Part shown: positions 1 through 7,592 of the stretch, one piece after another
Numbering within the stretch: the stretch's first letter is position 1
How the letters are laid out: every line of letters begins with the position of its first letter
NCBI GenBank assembly: GCA_964651495.1
Contig: CAZYWP010000022.1
Coordinates: 1 to 29,978, forward strand
Direction of reading: 5' to 3'
Source: CAZNVB01 sp964651495
Lineage (GTDB): Bacteria; Acidobacteriota; Aminicenantia; Aminicenantales; UBA8522
DNA length: 29,978 nt
Translations under genes and position numbers: made by a program
Notes under the pieces: generated by a model
The model's input: only the letters and a program-made list of their open reading frames with translations
Databases searched by the model: none
What the model was told of the DNA's origin: nothing

Positions 1-1494
1 ATGGCCGAAAAAAAAGCGCAGTGGAGCGGCCGGGCCGGTTTTATCCTGGCCTCTTTGGGAATGGCCTTCGGAGCCGGCAATATCTGGCGTTTTCCCCGGG
101 TCGTTGCGGCCAACAATGGGGGCCCGTTTCTCATCGCCTTTATCATCGCCACCGTCGTCTGGGCGGTCCCCCTGCTGATGATTGAGATGGTCATGGGGAA
201 AACCACCCGCCTGGGGACGATCGGCGCCTTCAGGAAATTCGTCGGGTCGCGTTCCACGTGGATGGGCGCCTGGACGGGATTGTGCTGCATATTTATCATG
301 TTCTACTATTCGGTCGTCACCGGCTGGGCGATGCGCTATCTGACCTTCGGGGTCACGGGGGTCATCCGGAAAGGGATTGATTCCGAGGCGCTCTGGAAGC
401 ACTTCACCGGCTCGCCCGAACAGACTATCCTTTTTCACTTTGTCGCCATCGGGATCGCCGGGTTCATCATCCTCGGAGGAGTCCAGAAAGGGCTGGAAAG
501 GGCGAACAAAATCATCGTTCCCAGCATCGTCGTCCTCCTGGCCGTCCTCATGGTCTGGGGGCTGACAAAGCCCCGGGCCGTGATGGGTCTGGAATATCTC
601 TTCCGGCCCAGCCTGGCGGGTCTCCTCGACGCCAAGGTCTGGTTGAATGCCTTCACCCAGGCTGCCTGGTCGGTCGGCGCCGGCTGGGGCCTGATGCTGA
701 CCTATGCCGTCTATATGTCCGAGAAAGATGACATCGGGGCCAACTCCTTCATCATTGCCTTTGCCGACTCCGGGTCCTCTCTCCTGGCGGCAATGGCCAT
801 TCTCCCCCTCGTTTTCGCCGTCTCCCCCAGCCAGGACGCAGCCGTTCAGGCCCTGCAGTCGGGAAATACCGGCCTGACGTTTATCTATCTGACGAAATTT
901 TTCCCCAACCTCCCGGCCGGCTCGCTCCTGGCCGGCGTTTTCTTCCTTGCCCTGGCCATCTCCGCCCTGGCCTCCCTCTTGTCGATGGTCGAGCTGGCTG
1001 TGCTGAACTTGAGTGATGCCGGTATCAACCGGAAAAAGGCGACCTTGATCACGGCTGTCACCGCTTTTCTCCTGGGAATCCCCTCCGCCTGGAGCGTCTC
1101 CTTCCAGGACAACCAGGATATGGTCTGGGGAGTCGGGCTCCTGATCTCCGGCGTTTTCTTCGCCTATGCGGTGTATAAGAACGGCCTCGACAACGTCCGA
1201 GGGATGATCAACGAAAGCAGCTGGGTCTACATCGGAAAATGGTTCAATTGTTGTGTCATCGCCATCCCCATCATCTTCGTCATCGTCTTCGGCTGGTGGG
1301 TCTTTCAGGCGGTCACTTGGTATCCGGCGTCGTGGTGGAACCCCTGGAAGACGTTGAGTCCGGGAACGATGGTCCTGCAATGGTCGCTGCTGATGATCAC
1401 GGTCGTTGTCCTGAACAGATGGTTTGCCGGAAAGGTCCAGTTGACCCATCCCCCCCCGCCGGGCGCGGAGAAAAGAGAAGAGATGACGCCATGA
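1..1494 (+). CDS. Sodium-dependent NSS-family amino-acid symporter
   Basis: A 497-residue polytopic membrane protein of the neurotransmitter:sodium symporter (SNF) family, expected to import an amino acid with Na+. The family hallmark is visible at residues 8-32: a W-S-R-like stretch, GFILASLGMAFGAGN, then WRFP, which forms the unwound first helix with Na+ and substrate sites. About 11-12 hydrophobic segments follow, consistent with the bacterial LeuT/MetP branch. The ATG at base 1 is the natural start because the hallmark lies the usual short distance from it, although the upstream ribosome site is outside the window. A small single-helix gene begins 22 nt after the stop and is probably an accessory subunit. 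The substrate cannot be read from sequence; the small partner favours the MetP-like methionine/alanine type. Confidence 0.93.
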   Translation: MAEKKAQWSGRAGFILASLGMAFGAGNIWRFPRVVAANNGGPFLIAFIIATVVWAVPLLMIEMVMGKTTRLGTIGAFRKFVGSRSTWMGAWTGLCCIFIMFYYSVVTGWAMRYLTFGVTGVIRKGIDSEALWKHFTGSPEQTILFHFVAIGIAGFIILGGVQKGLERANKIIVPSIVVLLAVLMVWGLTKPRAVMGLEYLFRPSLAGLLDAKVWLNAFTQAAWSVGAGWGLMLTYAVYMSEKDDIGANSFIIAFADSGSSLLAAMAILPLVFAVSPSQDAAVQALQSGNTGLTFIYLTKFFPNLPAGSLLAGVFFLALAISALASLLSMVELAVLNLSDAGINRKKATLITAVTAFLLGIPSAWSVSFQDNQDMVWGVGLLISGVFFAYAVYKNGLDNVRGMINESSWVYIGKWFNCCVIAIPIIFVIVFGWWVFQAVTWYPASWWNPWKTLSPGTMVLQWSLLMITVVVLNRWFAGKVQLTHPPPPGAEKREEMTP

Positions 1495-1516
1495 GCAGAC
1501 GGAGAGAGAGATCAAG

Positions 1517-1663
1517 ATGAGCGCAGCGGCCGTGATCATGATGGCCTTCATGCTGGGCGTCTATTTCGGCGGGTTTATTTATTTCGCTCTGAAAAAGGCG
1601 CCGGGAAGGCCGGCGTCACGGAAATCGGCCAAGCCACGACCCCAGCCCACAATCACGCCATAA
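1517..1663 (+). CDS. MetS-like small accessory subunit of the NSS transporter (48 aa)
   Basis: A 48-codon gene starting 22 nt after the NSS transporter stop. It begins MSAAAVIMMAFMLGVYFGGF, a single membrane helix of about 22 residues, then a short basic proline-rich tail ending PQPTITP. A purine-rich GGAGAGAGAG ribosome site lies about 6-7 nt upstream of the ATG. Length, position and the N-terminal pattern (short polar start, I-x-M-M, glycine-rich helix) resemble the MetS / methionine-alanine importer small-subunit family. In Corynebacterium that small subunit is required with MetP for transport. Family membership is inferred from pattern and context. It is too short for ordinary ORF thresholds and would often be missed. 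Confidence 0.72.
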   Translation: MSAAAVIMMAFMLGVYFGGFIYFALKKAPGRPASRKSAKPRPQPTITP

Positions 1664-1685
1664 ATAATGTTCACCGCCGGAGCGG

Positions 1686-3596
1686 CTACCTGGACAGAAT
1701 GGCCAGAGACTCGAGGTGGGGTGTGTGCGGAAAAAAGTCGAAACAACCCAGCCGGCGAAGCCGGTAGCCATGCTCTGTAAGCAGGCCGAGATCGCGCGCC
1801 AAGGCGGCGGGGTTGCAGGAGATGTAGACCAGGTTCGGGATATTTAGAGCCAGGATGTGTTTCATCGCTTTATTGCTGATTCCGGCTCGGGGAGGGTCGA
1901 CAATGAGCAGCTCGAAACCGGAAAACGCCTGCTCTTTCAGGGCCAGCTCGACCCGTCCTTCGATGAACCGGCAATTGGCGATGCCGTTGAGACGGGCGTT
2001 TTCTTCCGCGGCGATGATGTTTATGGGCTCAGAGTCGATGCCGACGACCTCCCCGGCGGCGCGGGCGACCGAAATCTCGATCGACCCGGGCCCGCAATAG
2101 AGGCCGAGCACTTTCCGAACTCCAAGGCGCGCGACCTCGTCAATAATCCGGGCGTAGAGCACTTCCGCCCCTTCGGGATTCGGCTGGAAGAAGGATTCGG
2201 GATAGATTTTGAACCTCAATCCGCCCAGCCGTTCTTCGATCCATTCCCGGCCCGCGAGGCGTTTTTTCCGGGCAAAATCAACCACGTCGGAAACCCGGTC
2301 GTTCTCCACCCACCACAGGCTATTGAGTCCCGGCCGGAGCAATTCCATCAGACGTTCCGGGTCCAGTGTCTTAGCACTCTTCGTAACCACGACGGCCAGG
2401 ACTTCGCCCGTGCTTTTCCCTTCCCGGAGGACGAGGTTCCGGAAGTGGCCCAACCCCGTCAGCGGGTTAAAGGAGCTCTGTCCAGTGGTTTTGACAAATT
2501 CGAGGACGGCGGGGAAGACCCACTCGACGGTGCGGCTGAAGATCGGGCATTTGCTCAGCCGGACTGTCCTTTTTCGGTATCTATCCAGAGGTGAGGCTCT
2601 TTCGCGGAGCCCGAGGAAAATTTCTCCCCCCTCGCTTCCGAAGGCGTATTCCATCTTATTGCGATAGAAATAGAGAGTCGGTGATGGAGTGATAGGCTCC
2701 CGGACGACGTCTCGGAGGTCCAGCCGGCCGAGTGTCTGGATGGTCCGAAGAAGGTATTTCTCCTTGAGTTCCAGCTGTTTCTCGTAGCGCAGGTTCTGGA
2801 AGGCGCAGCCGCCGCAAACGCCGAAATGAGGGCATTCGGGTTCAGTCCGGTCGGGGGACGGCACTTCGACGGCGGCCAGCCGGCCGAAGCGATGCTTTCT
2901 TTTGGCCTTGACTACGACCACCCGGACCCTGTCTCCGACCACAGCGCCGGGCACAAAAGTCACGGCTCCCCCGACCCGTCCAACTCCCCAATCATGGGGA
3001 AAGGCGATGTCGGTAACGGTCATGGCCTCTCCCGGGCTTTGAAATTCAAGCAACATCCTCCGGACCGTTTTCACGGGGAAGCCCACGACATTGTCGTAGT
3101 CGCCTTCGAGCCCGGCAAGGAAAACGTCGCCCACTTCCTGCACAGCGTAGCTTCCCGCCTTGTCCAGGAATTCGCCCCCTTCAATGTAGTCTTCGATCTG
3201 CTCGGAGCTCAGTTCGCGGAAGGTCACATAGCTGATCTCGTATCCGGTCAGGATGCGCTCCTCGTCTTTTCGGAAGACGGCCACGGCTGTGATGACTCGA
3301 TGTCTCCGGCCGGAGAGCTTCTCCAGGATCCGTCTGGCCTCGGCGCTGTCTTGGGGCTTGCCGAAGGTCTCATTCCCGAGGTTGACGACGGTGTCCGCCG
3401 CAATAATCAGCGAGGAGGGATGTTTTTCGCCGACGTCCCTGGCCTTGGCCTCGGCCGCCCGGAGGGCGAAAACGAGCGGATCGTTCTCCCGGAAGCGCTC
3501 CTCATCCACCTCGCTCGGGATGATCCTGAAATCGGCGACGATTTTCTTGAGCAGCTCTTTACGGCGGGGGGACTGGGAGGCCAGGACGATGTCCAT
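1686..3596 (-). CDS. Fusion: Maf nucleotide pyrophosphatase + TRAM/RumA-type rRNA (uracil-C5) methyltransferase
   Basis: One uninterrupted 636-residue frame with two enzymes. Residues 1-188 are a Maf protein: ASQSPRRKELL at 6-16, AADTVV at 66-71, GKPQDSAEARRIL at 79-91, and a DKAGSYAVQ stretch typical of the YhdE dTTP/UTP pyrophosphatase group. Residues 190-250 resemble a TRAM RNA-binding domain. Residues 250-636 are a RumA/TrmA-class SAM methyltransferase, with C255-x5-C261-x2-C264 plus C350 as the expected 4Fe-4S ligands, a SAM loop GLYCGPGS near 498-505, DPPRAG at 567-572, catalytic Cys594 in YISCNPA, and a C-terminal HLES. The likely product is m5U in 23S rRNA. It starts 4 nt after the upstream glycosyltransferase stop, so the two are co-transcribed. 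No stop separates the halves, so this is a true fusion unless an assembly indel erased a stop. Confidence 0.92.
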   Translation of the reverse strand: MDIVLASQSPRRKELLKKIVADFRIIPSEVDEERFRENDPLVFALRAAEAKARDVGEKHPSSLIIAADTVVNLGNETFGKPQDSAEARRILEKLSGRRHRVITAVAVFRKDEERILTGYEISYVTFRELSSEQIEDYIEGGEFLDKAGSYAVQEVGDVFLAGLEGDYDNVVGFPVKTVRRMLLEFQSPGEAMTVTDIAFPHDWGVGRVGGAVTFVPGAVVGDRVRVVVVKAKRKHRFGRLAAVEVPSPDRTEPECPHFGVCGGCAFQNLRYEKQLELKEKYLLRTIQTLGRLDLRDVVREPITPSPTLYFYRNKMEYAFGSEGGEIFLGLRERASPLDRYRKRTVRLSKCPIFSRTVEWVFPAVLEFVKTTGQSSFNPLTGLGHFRNLVLREGKSTGEVLAVVVTKSAKTLDPERLMELLRPGLNSLWWVENDRVSDVVDFARKKRLAGREWIEERLGGLRFKIYPESFFQPNPEGAEVLYARIIDEVARLGVRKVLGLYCGPGSIEISVARAAGEVVGIDSEPINIIAAEENARLNGIANCRFIEGRVELALKEQAFSGFELLIVDPPRAGISNKAMKHILALNIPNLVYISCNPAALARDLGLLTEHGYRLRRLGCFDFFPHTPHLESLAILSR

Positions 3597-3600
3597 GAGC

Positions 3601-4845
3601 TCAGGAGCGGGATTTCTCGCCCCAAATTTTCAGCAGGCAATCCTTCTGTTCTTCAAATTGGAGGGCCTGCTCCTCGACCACCTTCTCGGCGGCCTCCGAG
3701 GTCATGTCCCATGTCTCGTGGACGAAGGACGCCACCCGGGCGTAATAGAGCGGAGTGACGAGCTCGATGATCTTGAACCGGTTGTGGGTCCAGGCATGGA
3801 AGGTGGCCGCAAGTTCGTACAGGATCTGGACCCAGATTTTGGTGGGCAGGTGGAAGTCCCGGACGCCCAACTCGCTGGCCTTCTGAATGGCGCTGAAACA
3901 GTCGCCGCAGAAGATCTCTTTCCACAGGGAAGAGAAGTGCTGATAGCCGACCTTGAACTTCTCGATCAACCCTTCCAGGTCGACGCTGACCGGCTCGGGC
4001 TCGATCGAATTCCGGGGCCCGAAGGTCTCCACGGGCTCGCTCCCCTTAATCGTCTTCCAGTAGTTTTCGAACCGCTCCATGAGGGAGAAGAGGATGTAGA
4101 CCACCTGGCGGAACATCGGCCCCAGATGCTGGGCCGGGTCCTTGGCGTCATGGATCTTGACCCCGAGGTTGGACTGGCAGATTTTAAAGCTCTGGGTGAT
4201 CGCCGTGGTGGTCATCCAGATGTCGATACCGTAGCGGGCGACGTCGGTCTCCCAGACGTCCTGCTCGGCGAAAAACTTGGCCACCTCTTTGGAGAAGGCG
4301 AAGTCGCCGCCGATGGGCTGGCGAATCCGTTTACCATACAAGGCTCTGGTCAGGTTATAGACGATGTTGTTGGTGATCGTCCCGTCGTATTTGTGGCGGA
4401 GATAGACCGGGGCGACAAACTGATAGCCCCGACTGAGGACGGGGTCGAGGAGATAGTGGATCCAGTCCGAGGTGATGCTCCGCAGGTCGGAATCGACCAC
4501 GACGCAGGCGCGGGACTGGAGCGCCCGCGCGGCCTCGAAGACGGAGCGCAGAGCGGTTCCCTTGCCGGCGGGCCCCCGGTAGATGGAGACGATCTTTTCC
4601 TGCCAGGGCTTGATCTGGAAATCCCTGGCCGCCTCGCGCGTGTCGTCCGTGGAGCCGCCGTCGGCGATGAGGATCACGCTGCGGAGATCCCGGTAATACT
4701 TGTCGAGCCCGCGGGTGACCATCTGGATGACTTGGGCGATCGTTTTCTCATTGTTGTAGCAGGGTATGCCTACGAGGATATCGGCCCCGCGGACTTCCTC
4801 GATTCGCTTGGCGGTGTAGCCGCGCAAAGCCGTAAAATAAGCCAT
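3601..4845 (-). CDS. GT-A glycosyltransferase of the GT2/GT78/GT81 type (glycosylglycerate-like)
   Basis: A 414-residue soluble GT-A glycosyltransferase. ILVGIPCYNNEKTI (about 23-36) opens the nucleotide-sugar fold. ADGGSTDDT (61-69) and a D118-S-D120 metal motif follow, then RQPIGGDFAFSKE (175-187) and YGIDIWMTTTA (205-215). These last two blocks match the acceptor-loop layout seen in glucosyl-3-phosphoglycerate and mannosylglycerate synthases. The last 180 residues are a helical extension. A GGGAGAAG ribosome site precedes the ATG. It is read divergently from the HAD phosphatase/synthase pair and may belong to the same solute pathway, but the acceptor is not certain; another role in polysaccharide synthesis is possible. 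It is the first gene of a unit with the Maf-RumA fusion. Confidence 0.85.
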   Translation of the reverse strand: MAYFTALRGYTAKRIEEVRGADILVGIPCYNNEKTIAQVIQMVTRGLDKYYRDLRSVILIADGGSTDDTREAARDFQIKPWQEKIVSIYRGPAGKGTALRSVFEAARALQSRACVVVDSDLRSITSDWIHYLLDPVLSRGYQFVAPVYLRHKYDGTITNNIVYNLTRALYGKRIRQPIGGDFAFSKEVAKFFAEQDVWETDVARYGIDIWMTTTAITQSFKICQSNLGVKIHDAKDPAQHLGPMFRQVVYILFSLMERFENYWKTIKGSEPVETFGPRNSIEPEPVSVDLEGLIEKFKVGYQHFSSLWKEIFCGDCFSAIQKASELGVRDFHLPTKIWVQILYELAATFHAWTHNRFKIIELVTPLYYARVASFVHETWDMTSEAAEKVVEEQALQFEEQKDCLLKIWGEKSRS

Positions 4846-4934
4846 CGTTTCTTCTCCCGAGGTCGCAAGTCCCGTTGACCCTTCCGGCGGGAAGCCACCA
4901 GGCTCACAACAGTGTCATTGGCCGCTATTTTTTT

Positions 4935-4964
4935 ATTTTAACGCATACTCCCCGGGAGACACAA
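4935..4964 (-). promoter_or_regulatory. Weak candidate promoter for the GT2-like glycosyltransferase
   Basis: On the minus strand TTGTGT (4964-4959) and TAAAAT (4940-4935) are separated by 18 bp, about 90 nt upstream of the start codon. The -10 matches 5 of 6 consensus positions but the -35 only 3 of 6. It lies in the one AT-rich stretch of this intergenic region. Inference only. Confidence 0.25.
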
Positions 4965-4979
4965 GGAGTGAATTCCGAT

Positions 4980-5183
4980 CGGAAGCATCCAATTCCGTGA
5001 TAGTTCTATGCTAATAGAAGGGGAGGCAGGGAGCGAAGCGAGCGTTGGAAGGGGGAAAGCGAAGCTTTCTCCCTCCAAAGAGACGCTGTGGGAAACGAGC
5101 GGGCTGACGAATCCCAAACCCGAGCCTCGCCGGGGGTGAACCGCGATAGGACCCGCCCCCATCACGGAAATAGAGATGCAATC
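4980..5183 (+). repeat. Dispersed hairpin-rich element, copy 1 (about 204 bp, imperfect terminal inverted repeats)
   Basis: The left end (4980-5003, CGGAAGCATCC then ATTCCGTGATAG) and right end (to TAGAGATGCAATC at 5183) are shared with copy 3 at 21729-22106. The ends form imperfect inverted repeats: GCATCCAATTCCGTGAT at 4985-5001 against the reverse complement of 5161-5179. A 44-base core at 5121-5164 is nearly identical in all three copies. The interior holds a strong hairpin (GGGGGAAAGC / GCTTTCTCCC, GAA loop, near 5051-5074). No open frame of note is inside, so it resembles a non-autonomous mobile element or a structured regulatory module. With the sites at 4935-4964 and 5199-5228 it accounts for the gene-free stretch 4846-5307. 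Confidence 0.82.
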
Positions 5184-5198
5184 GCTACATATTTTTCT

Positions 5199-5228
5199 TT
5201 GACGCCGGGCCGGAAAGTCTGGTATCTT
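5199..5228 (+). promoter_or_regulatory. Candidate sigma-70-like promoter of the HAD phosphatase / gpgS unit
   Basis: TTGACG (5199-5204) and TATCTT (5223-5228) are spaced by 18 bp, with 5 of 6 and 4 of 6 consensus matches. It lies 34 bp beyond the 44-base core of the repeat element and about 80 nt upstream of the HAD start codon. Its placement mirrors the promoters next to the other two repeat copies. Confidence 0.42.
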
Positions 5229-5307
5229 ATGGCCGCAGGCGGAGCAAACGCCTGCTCCCCTGACGATTCGTTTCGCTCCGTCTCAATAAAACTGACCGGG
5301 ATTATAA

Positions 5308-6129
5308 ATGAAAAACCGGATTCTCGTTTTTACCGACCTGGACGGCACCCTTCTCGATCACACCACCTATTCCTTCAGAGCAGCGCTGCCGGCGATCAAG
5401 ATGCTCCGCCAGAGGAAAATTCCGGTGATCATCTGCACCAGCAAAACCCGAGCGGAGGTCGAGGTTGTGCGCCTCGCGCTGCGGAACAGCGATCCGTTCA
5501 TCGTGGAAAACGGGGGGGCCGTTTTCCTGCCGGATGGGTATTTTCCCGGCGAAATTCCTGCTGCCAGGAAAGACTCCGCGTACCGAGTCATCGAGCTCGG
5601 CACCCCCTATCCCACTCTGGCGGATGCATTTTCCCGAATCAAATCGCGTCTGCCTGGGAAAGCCAGAGGATTCGGCGATTTGTCCATCAAGGAAGTGGCG
5701 GGCCTCACCGGGCTCTCCCGCCGAGAGGCAGCCCTGGCCAAGAAAAGGGAATATGACGAGCCTTTTCTGGTCGAAGATCCCTCTCTCATCTCGACAATCC
5801 AAAGAATGGCCGCGGCCTCCGGGTTGAAGATCACCCGGGGCGGACGATTCTTCCATCTGACCGGCGATAACGATAAGGGCAGGGCCGTCCGCCGCCTGCA
5901 GGCCCTTTATGCCCGGACGGCAGGTGGCCCTCTGCGCAGCATCGGACTCGGCGACAGCCAGAATGACCTGCCCCTTCTGGAGGCGGTGGACTTTCCCGTC
6001 CTCGTCCAGAAGCCCGGCGGACAATACGACTCCGCGGTCCGCGTTCTTCATCTCATCCTAGCGCACGGCGTGGGGCCGGCGGGCTGGCGCGCGGCGGTGA
6101 TCGAACTTGTCAGCCGCCTCGGCAGCTGA
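5308..6129 (+). CDS. HAD-IIB phosphatase, mannosyl/glucosyl-3-phosphoglycerate phosphatase type
   Basis: A 273-residue HAD-superfamily hydrolase. The nucleophile and acid/base are D10 and D12 in FTDLDGTLLD. CTSKTR (43-48) is motif II. TGDNDKGRAV (185-194, Lys190) and GDSQND (215-220) are motifs III and IV of the Cof/MPGP branch. Length and the G-D-x-D-K-G block fit mannosyl-3-phosphoglycerate phosphatase/YedP. That enzyme removes phosphate from the sugar-3-phosphoglycerate to give the compatible solute mannosylglycerate or glucosylglycerate. The gpgS-like gene starts 23 nt downstream, which gives the classical synthase/phosphatase pair. No strong ribosome site precedes the ATG (GGGATTATAA). 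Sugar specificity cannot be read. Confidence 0.85.
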   Translation: MKNRILVFTDLDGTLLDHTTYSFRAALPAIKMLRQRKIPVIICTSKTRAEVEVVRLALRNSDPFIVENGGAVFLPDGYFPGEIPAARKDSAYRVIELGTPYPTLADAFSRIKSRLPGKARGFGDLSIKEVAGLTGLSRREAALAKKREYDEPFLVEDPSLISTIQRMAAASGLKITRGGRFFHLTGDNDKGRAVRRLQALYARTAGGPLRSIGLGDSQNDLPLLEAVDFPVLVQKPGGQYDSAVRVLHLILAHGVGPAGWRAAVIELVSRLGS

Positions 6130-6152
6130 TACAAGCTTGAAAGGAGGCCATC

Positions 6153-7367
6153 ATGGCGGATTTCCATCAGACGGGAGTCGTCACCACTTTCCATCGTCTC
6201 GGGAAGACCAACCTGGAGCGCATGGAGAGAGAGCTCATTGAGTTTAGTCGGCACCGCCCCATTGCCCTCGTCCTTCCCATAACCCCCGCTGAGCTCGCCG
6301 CTCCGGCCATCCAGGGCATCATGAAGAACCTCAAAGAGATCCGCTATCTCAACGAGATTGTCATCACGCTCGGCCGGACCGCGGAGAGAAATCACTTCCT
6401 GCAAGCCCGGGAGTTTTTTTCCTCGCTTCCCCAGAGACACCGCATCATCTGGGCCTCCGGACCGTCACTGTCGGACTTGTACAAGCGCCTGGAGGAAATG
6501 GACTTGTCCGTTGGAGGGGACGGGAAAGGACGGTCGGCCTGGATCGCCTACGGGTATATCCTGGCCCGCGAGGAAAGCCGGGTGATCGCCCTCCACGACT
6601 GCGATATCCTCAACCACTCGCGCGAGCTGGTCGGCCGGCTTTGCTATCCGGTCGCTTCTCCCATCATCGATTATGCCTTCTGCAAGGGATATTATGCGCG
6701 GGTGACGGACCGGATGCACGGCCGGGTAACAAGGCTATTCGTCACACCCCTCATCCGCAGCCTCAGGAAACTCTTCGGATATGTTCCCTTGCTGGCCTAC
6801 CTGGACAGCTTCCGCTTCCCGCTGGCGGGAGAATTCTCCATGCTGGCCGAACTCGCCAGGCTCAACCGGATCCCCAACGACTGGGGCCTCGAAGTCGAGA
6901 CGCTGGCCGAAGTCTACCGCAATTATTCCCTGCGCCGGATCTGCCAGGCTGAGCTCTGTGAAACCTATGAGCACAAGCACCAGCCGCTTTCGGCCGAGGA
7001 TCCGCAAACGGGTCTGATGAAGATGTCCATCGATATCGCCAAGGCCTTCTTCCGCAACCTGGCCATCGAAGGGATCGTCCTCAGCCAGAGCGCCCTCGGC
7101 ACGCTCATCATCAACTATCAGCGCACTGCTAAAGACACGATCAAGCAGTACAGCGATGACGCCGCCATTAACGGCCTGGCCTTCGACTATCATCAGGAGA
7201 GCGTTATGGTTGAATCCTTCACCCGCGCCGTTCAGATGGCGGGCCAGGCGTTTCTGGAGGACCCGCTCTACTCGCCCCTCATCCCGAGCTGGAACAGGGT
7301 GATCTCCGCGATTCCCAACTTCCTTGACCTGCTCAACGCGGTAGTCGAGAAAGACAACGCCGACTGA
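6153..7367 (+). CDS. gpgS: Glucosyl-3-phosphoglycerate synthase-like glycosyltransferase (GT81 type)
   Basis: A 404-residue cytosolic glycosyltransferase. GGDGKGRSAW at 121-130 is the nucleotide-sugar region and HDCD at 148-151 is the DxD metal site. YLDSFRFPLAGEFSM (216-230) and NDWGLEVETLAEV (242-254) form the acceptor-side blocks of glucosyl-3-phosphoglycerate synthases. It would join a sugar from an NDP-sugar to 3-phosphoglycerate, and the upstream HAD phosphatase would finish the osmolyte. An AAAGGAGG ribosome site lies 6 nt before the ATG. The last 314 bases of the gene and its 3' flank (7067-7380) are perfectly identical to 10301-10614 in a second, broken copy, while the preceding shared part is only about 89% identical. 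The symbol rests on family resemblance and gene context, not on known substrate. Confidence 0.75.
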   Translation: MADFHQTGVVTTFHRLGKTNLERMERELIEFSRHRPIALVLPITPAELAAPAIQGIMKNLKEIRYLNEIVITLGRTAERNHFLQAREFFSSLPQRHRIIWASGPSLSDLYKRLEEMDLSVGGDGKGRSAWIAYGYILAREESRVIALHDCDILNHSRELVGRLCYPVASPIIDYAFCKGYYARVTDRMHGRVTRLFVTPLIRSLRKLFGYVPLLAYLDSFRFPLAGEFSMLAELARLNRIPNDWGLEVETLAEVYRNYSLRRICQAELCETYEHKHQPLSAEDPQTGLMKMSIDIAKAFFRNLAIEGIVLSQSALGTLIINYQRTAKDTIKQYSDDAAINGLAFDYHQESVMVESFTRAVQMAGQAFLEDPLYSPLIPSWNRVISAIPNFLDLLNAVVEKDNAD

Positions 7368-7396
7368 GGAATCCCCGCCCTTGGCGTTTGACTTCA

Positions 7397-7522
7397 GCAC
7401 GGTGTCTTTCTCTTCTGCGTTTGTTTTTTCCTCTTTTAGGAGGTCTGCTGGCGGACCAGGTCCAGGGCTACGGACGGACTATCAGCCCGGATCTCATTGT
7501 CATGTTCCTCGGCTGCGCCCTC
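7397..7522 (+). pseudogene. Fragment of a POT peptide transporter gene (relic)
   Basis: About 125 bases align with bases about 10853-10980 of the intact POT gene. The shared protein stretch reads PLLGGLLADQVQGYGRTISP then a VMFLG block, against PLFGGILADRFLGYGRTISL then VMFLG in the intact gene. The relic lacks the first 50 or so codons and everything past the second membrane region. It also carries a 1-base frameshift near 7428. It follows the intact gpgS exactly as the live POT gene follows the broken gpgS copy, so it is the remnant of a duplicated gpgS-POT pair. Bases 7523-7592 show no convincing similarity to anything in the window. Confidence 0.8.
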
Positions 7523-7592
7523 ACACCGAATGGTTACGAAAGAATAATAAGGGCATCGACAGAATATCCCGGACTGAATCAGGGACGGGGCC

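Noticed and set aside
1660..1690. Terminator between the MetS-like gene and the convergent Maf-RumA gene
   Set aside because: Only a 4-bp stem without a T tract is present.
3253..4878. 541-residue open frame on the plus strand
   Set aside because: It is antisense to the GT2-like glycosyltransferase and Maf, which have strong family motifs. Its composition is that of a GC-rich shadow frame and no motif is seen.
4846..5307. tRNA, riboswitch or CRISPR in the largest gene-free stretches
   Set aside because: No cloverleaf, known riboswitch core or regularly spaced repeat was found in 4846-5307 or 21631-22146. The structure present is explained by the dispersed element and promoters.
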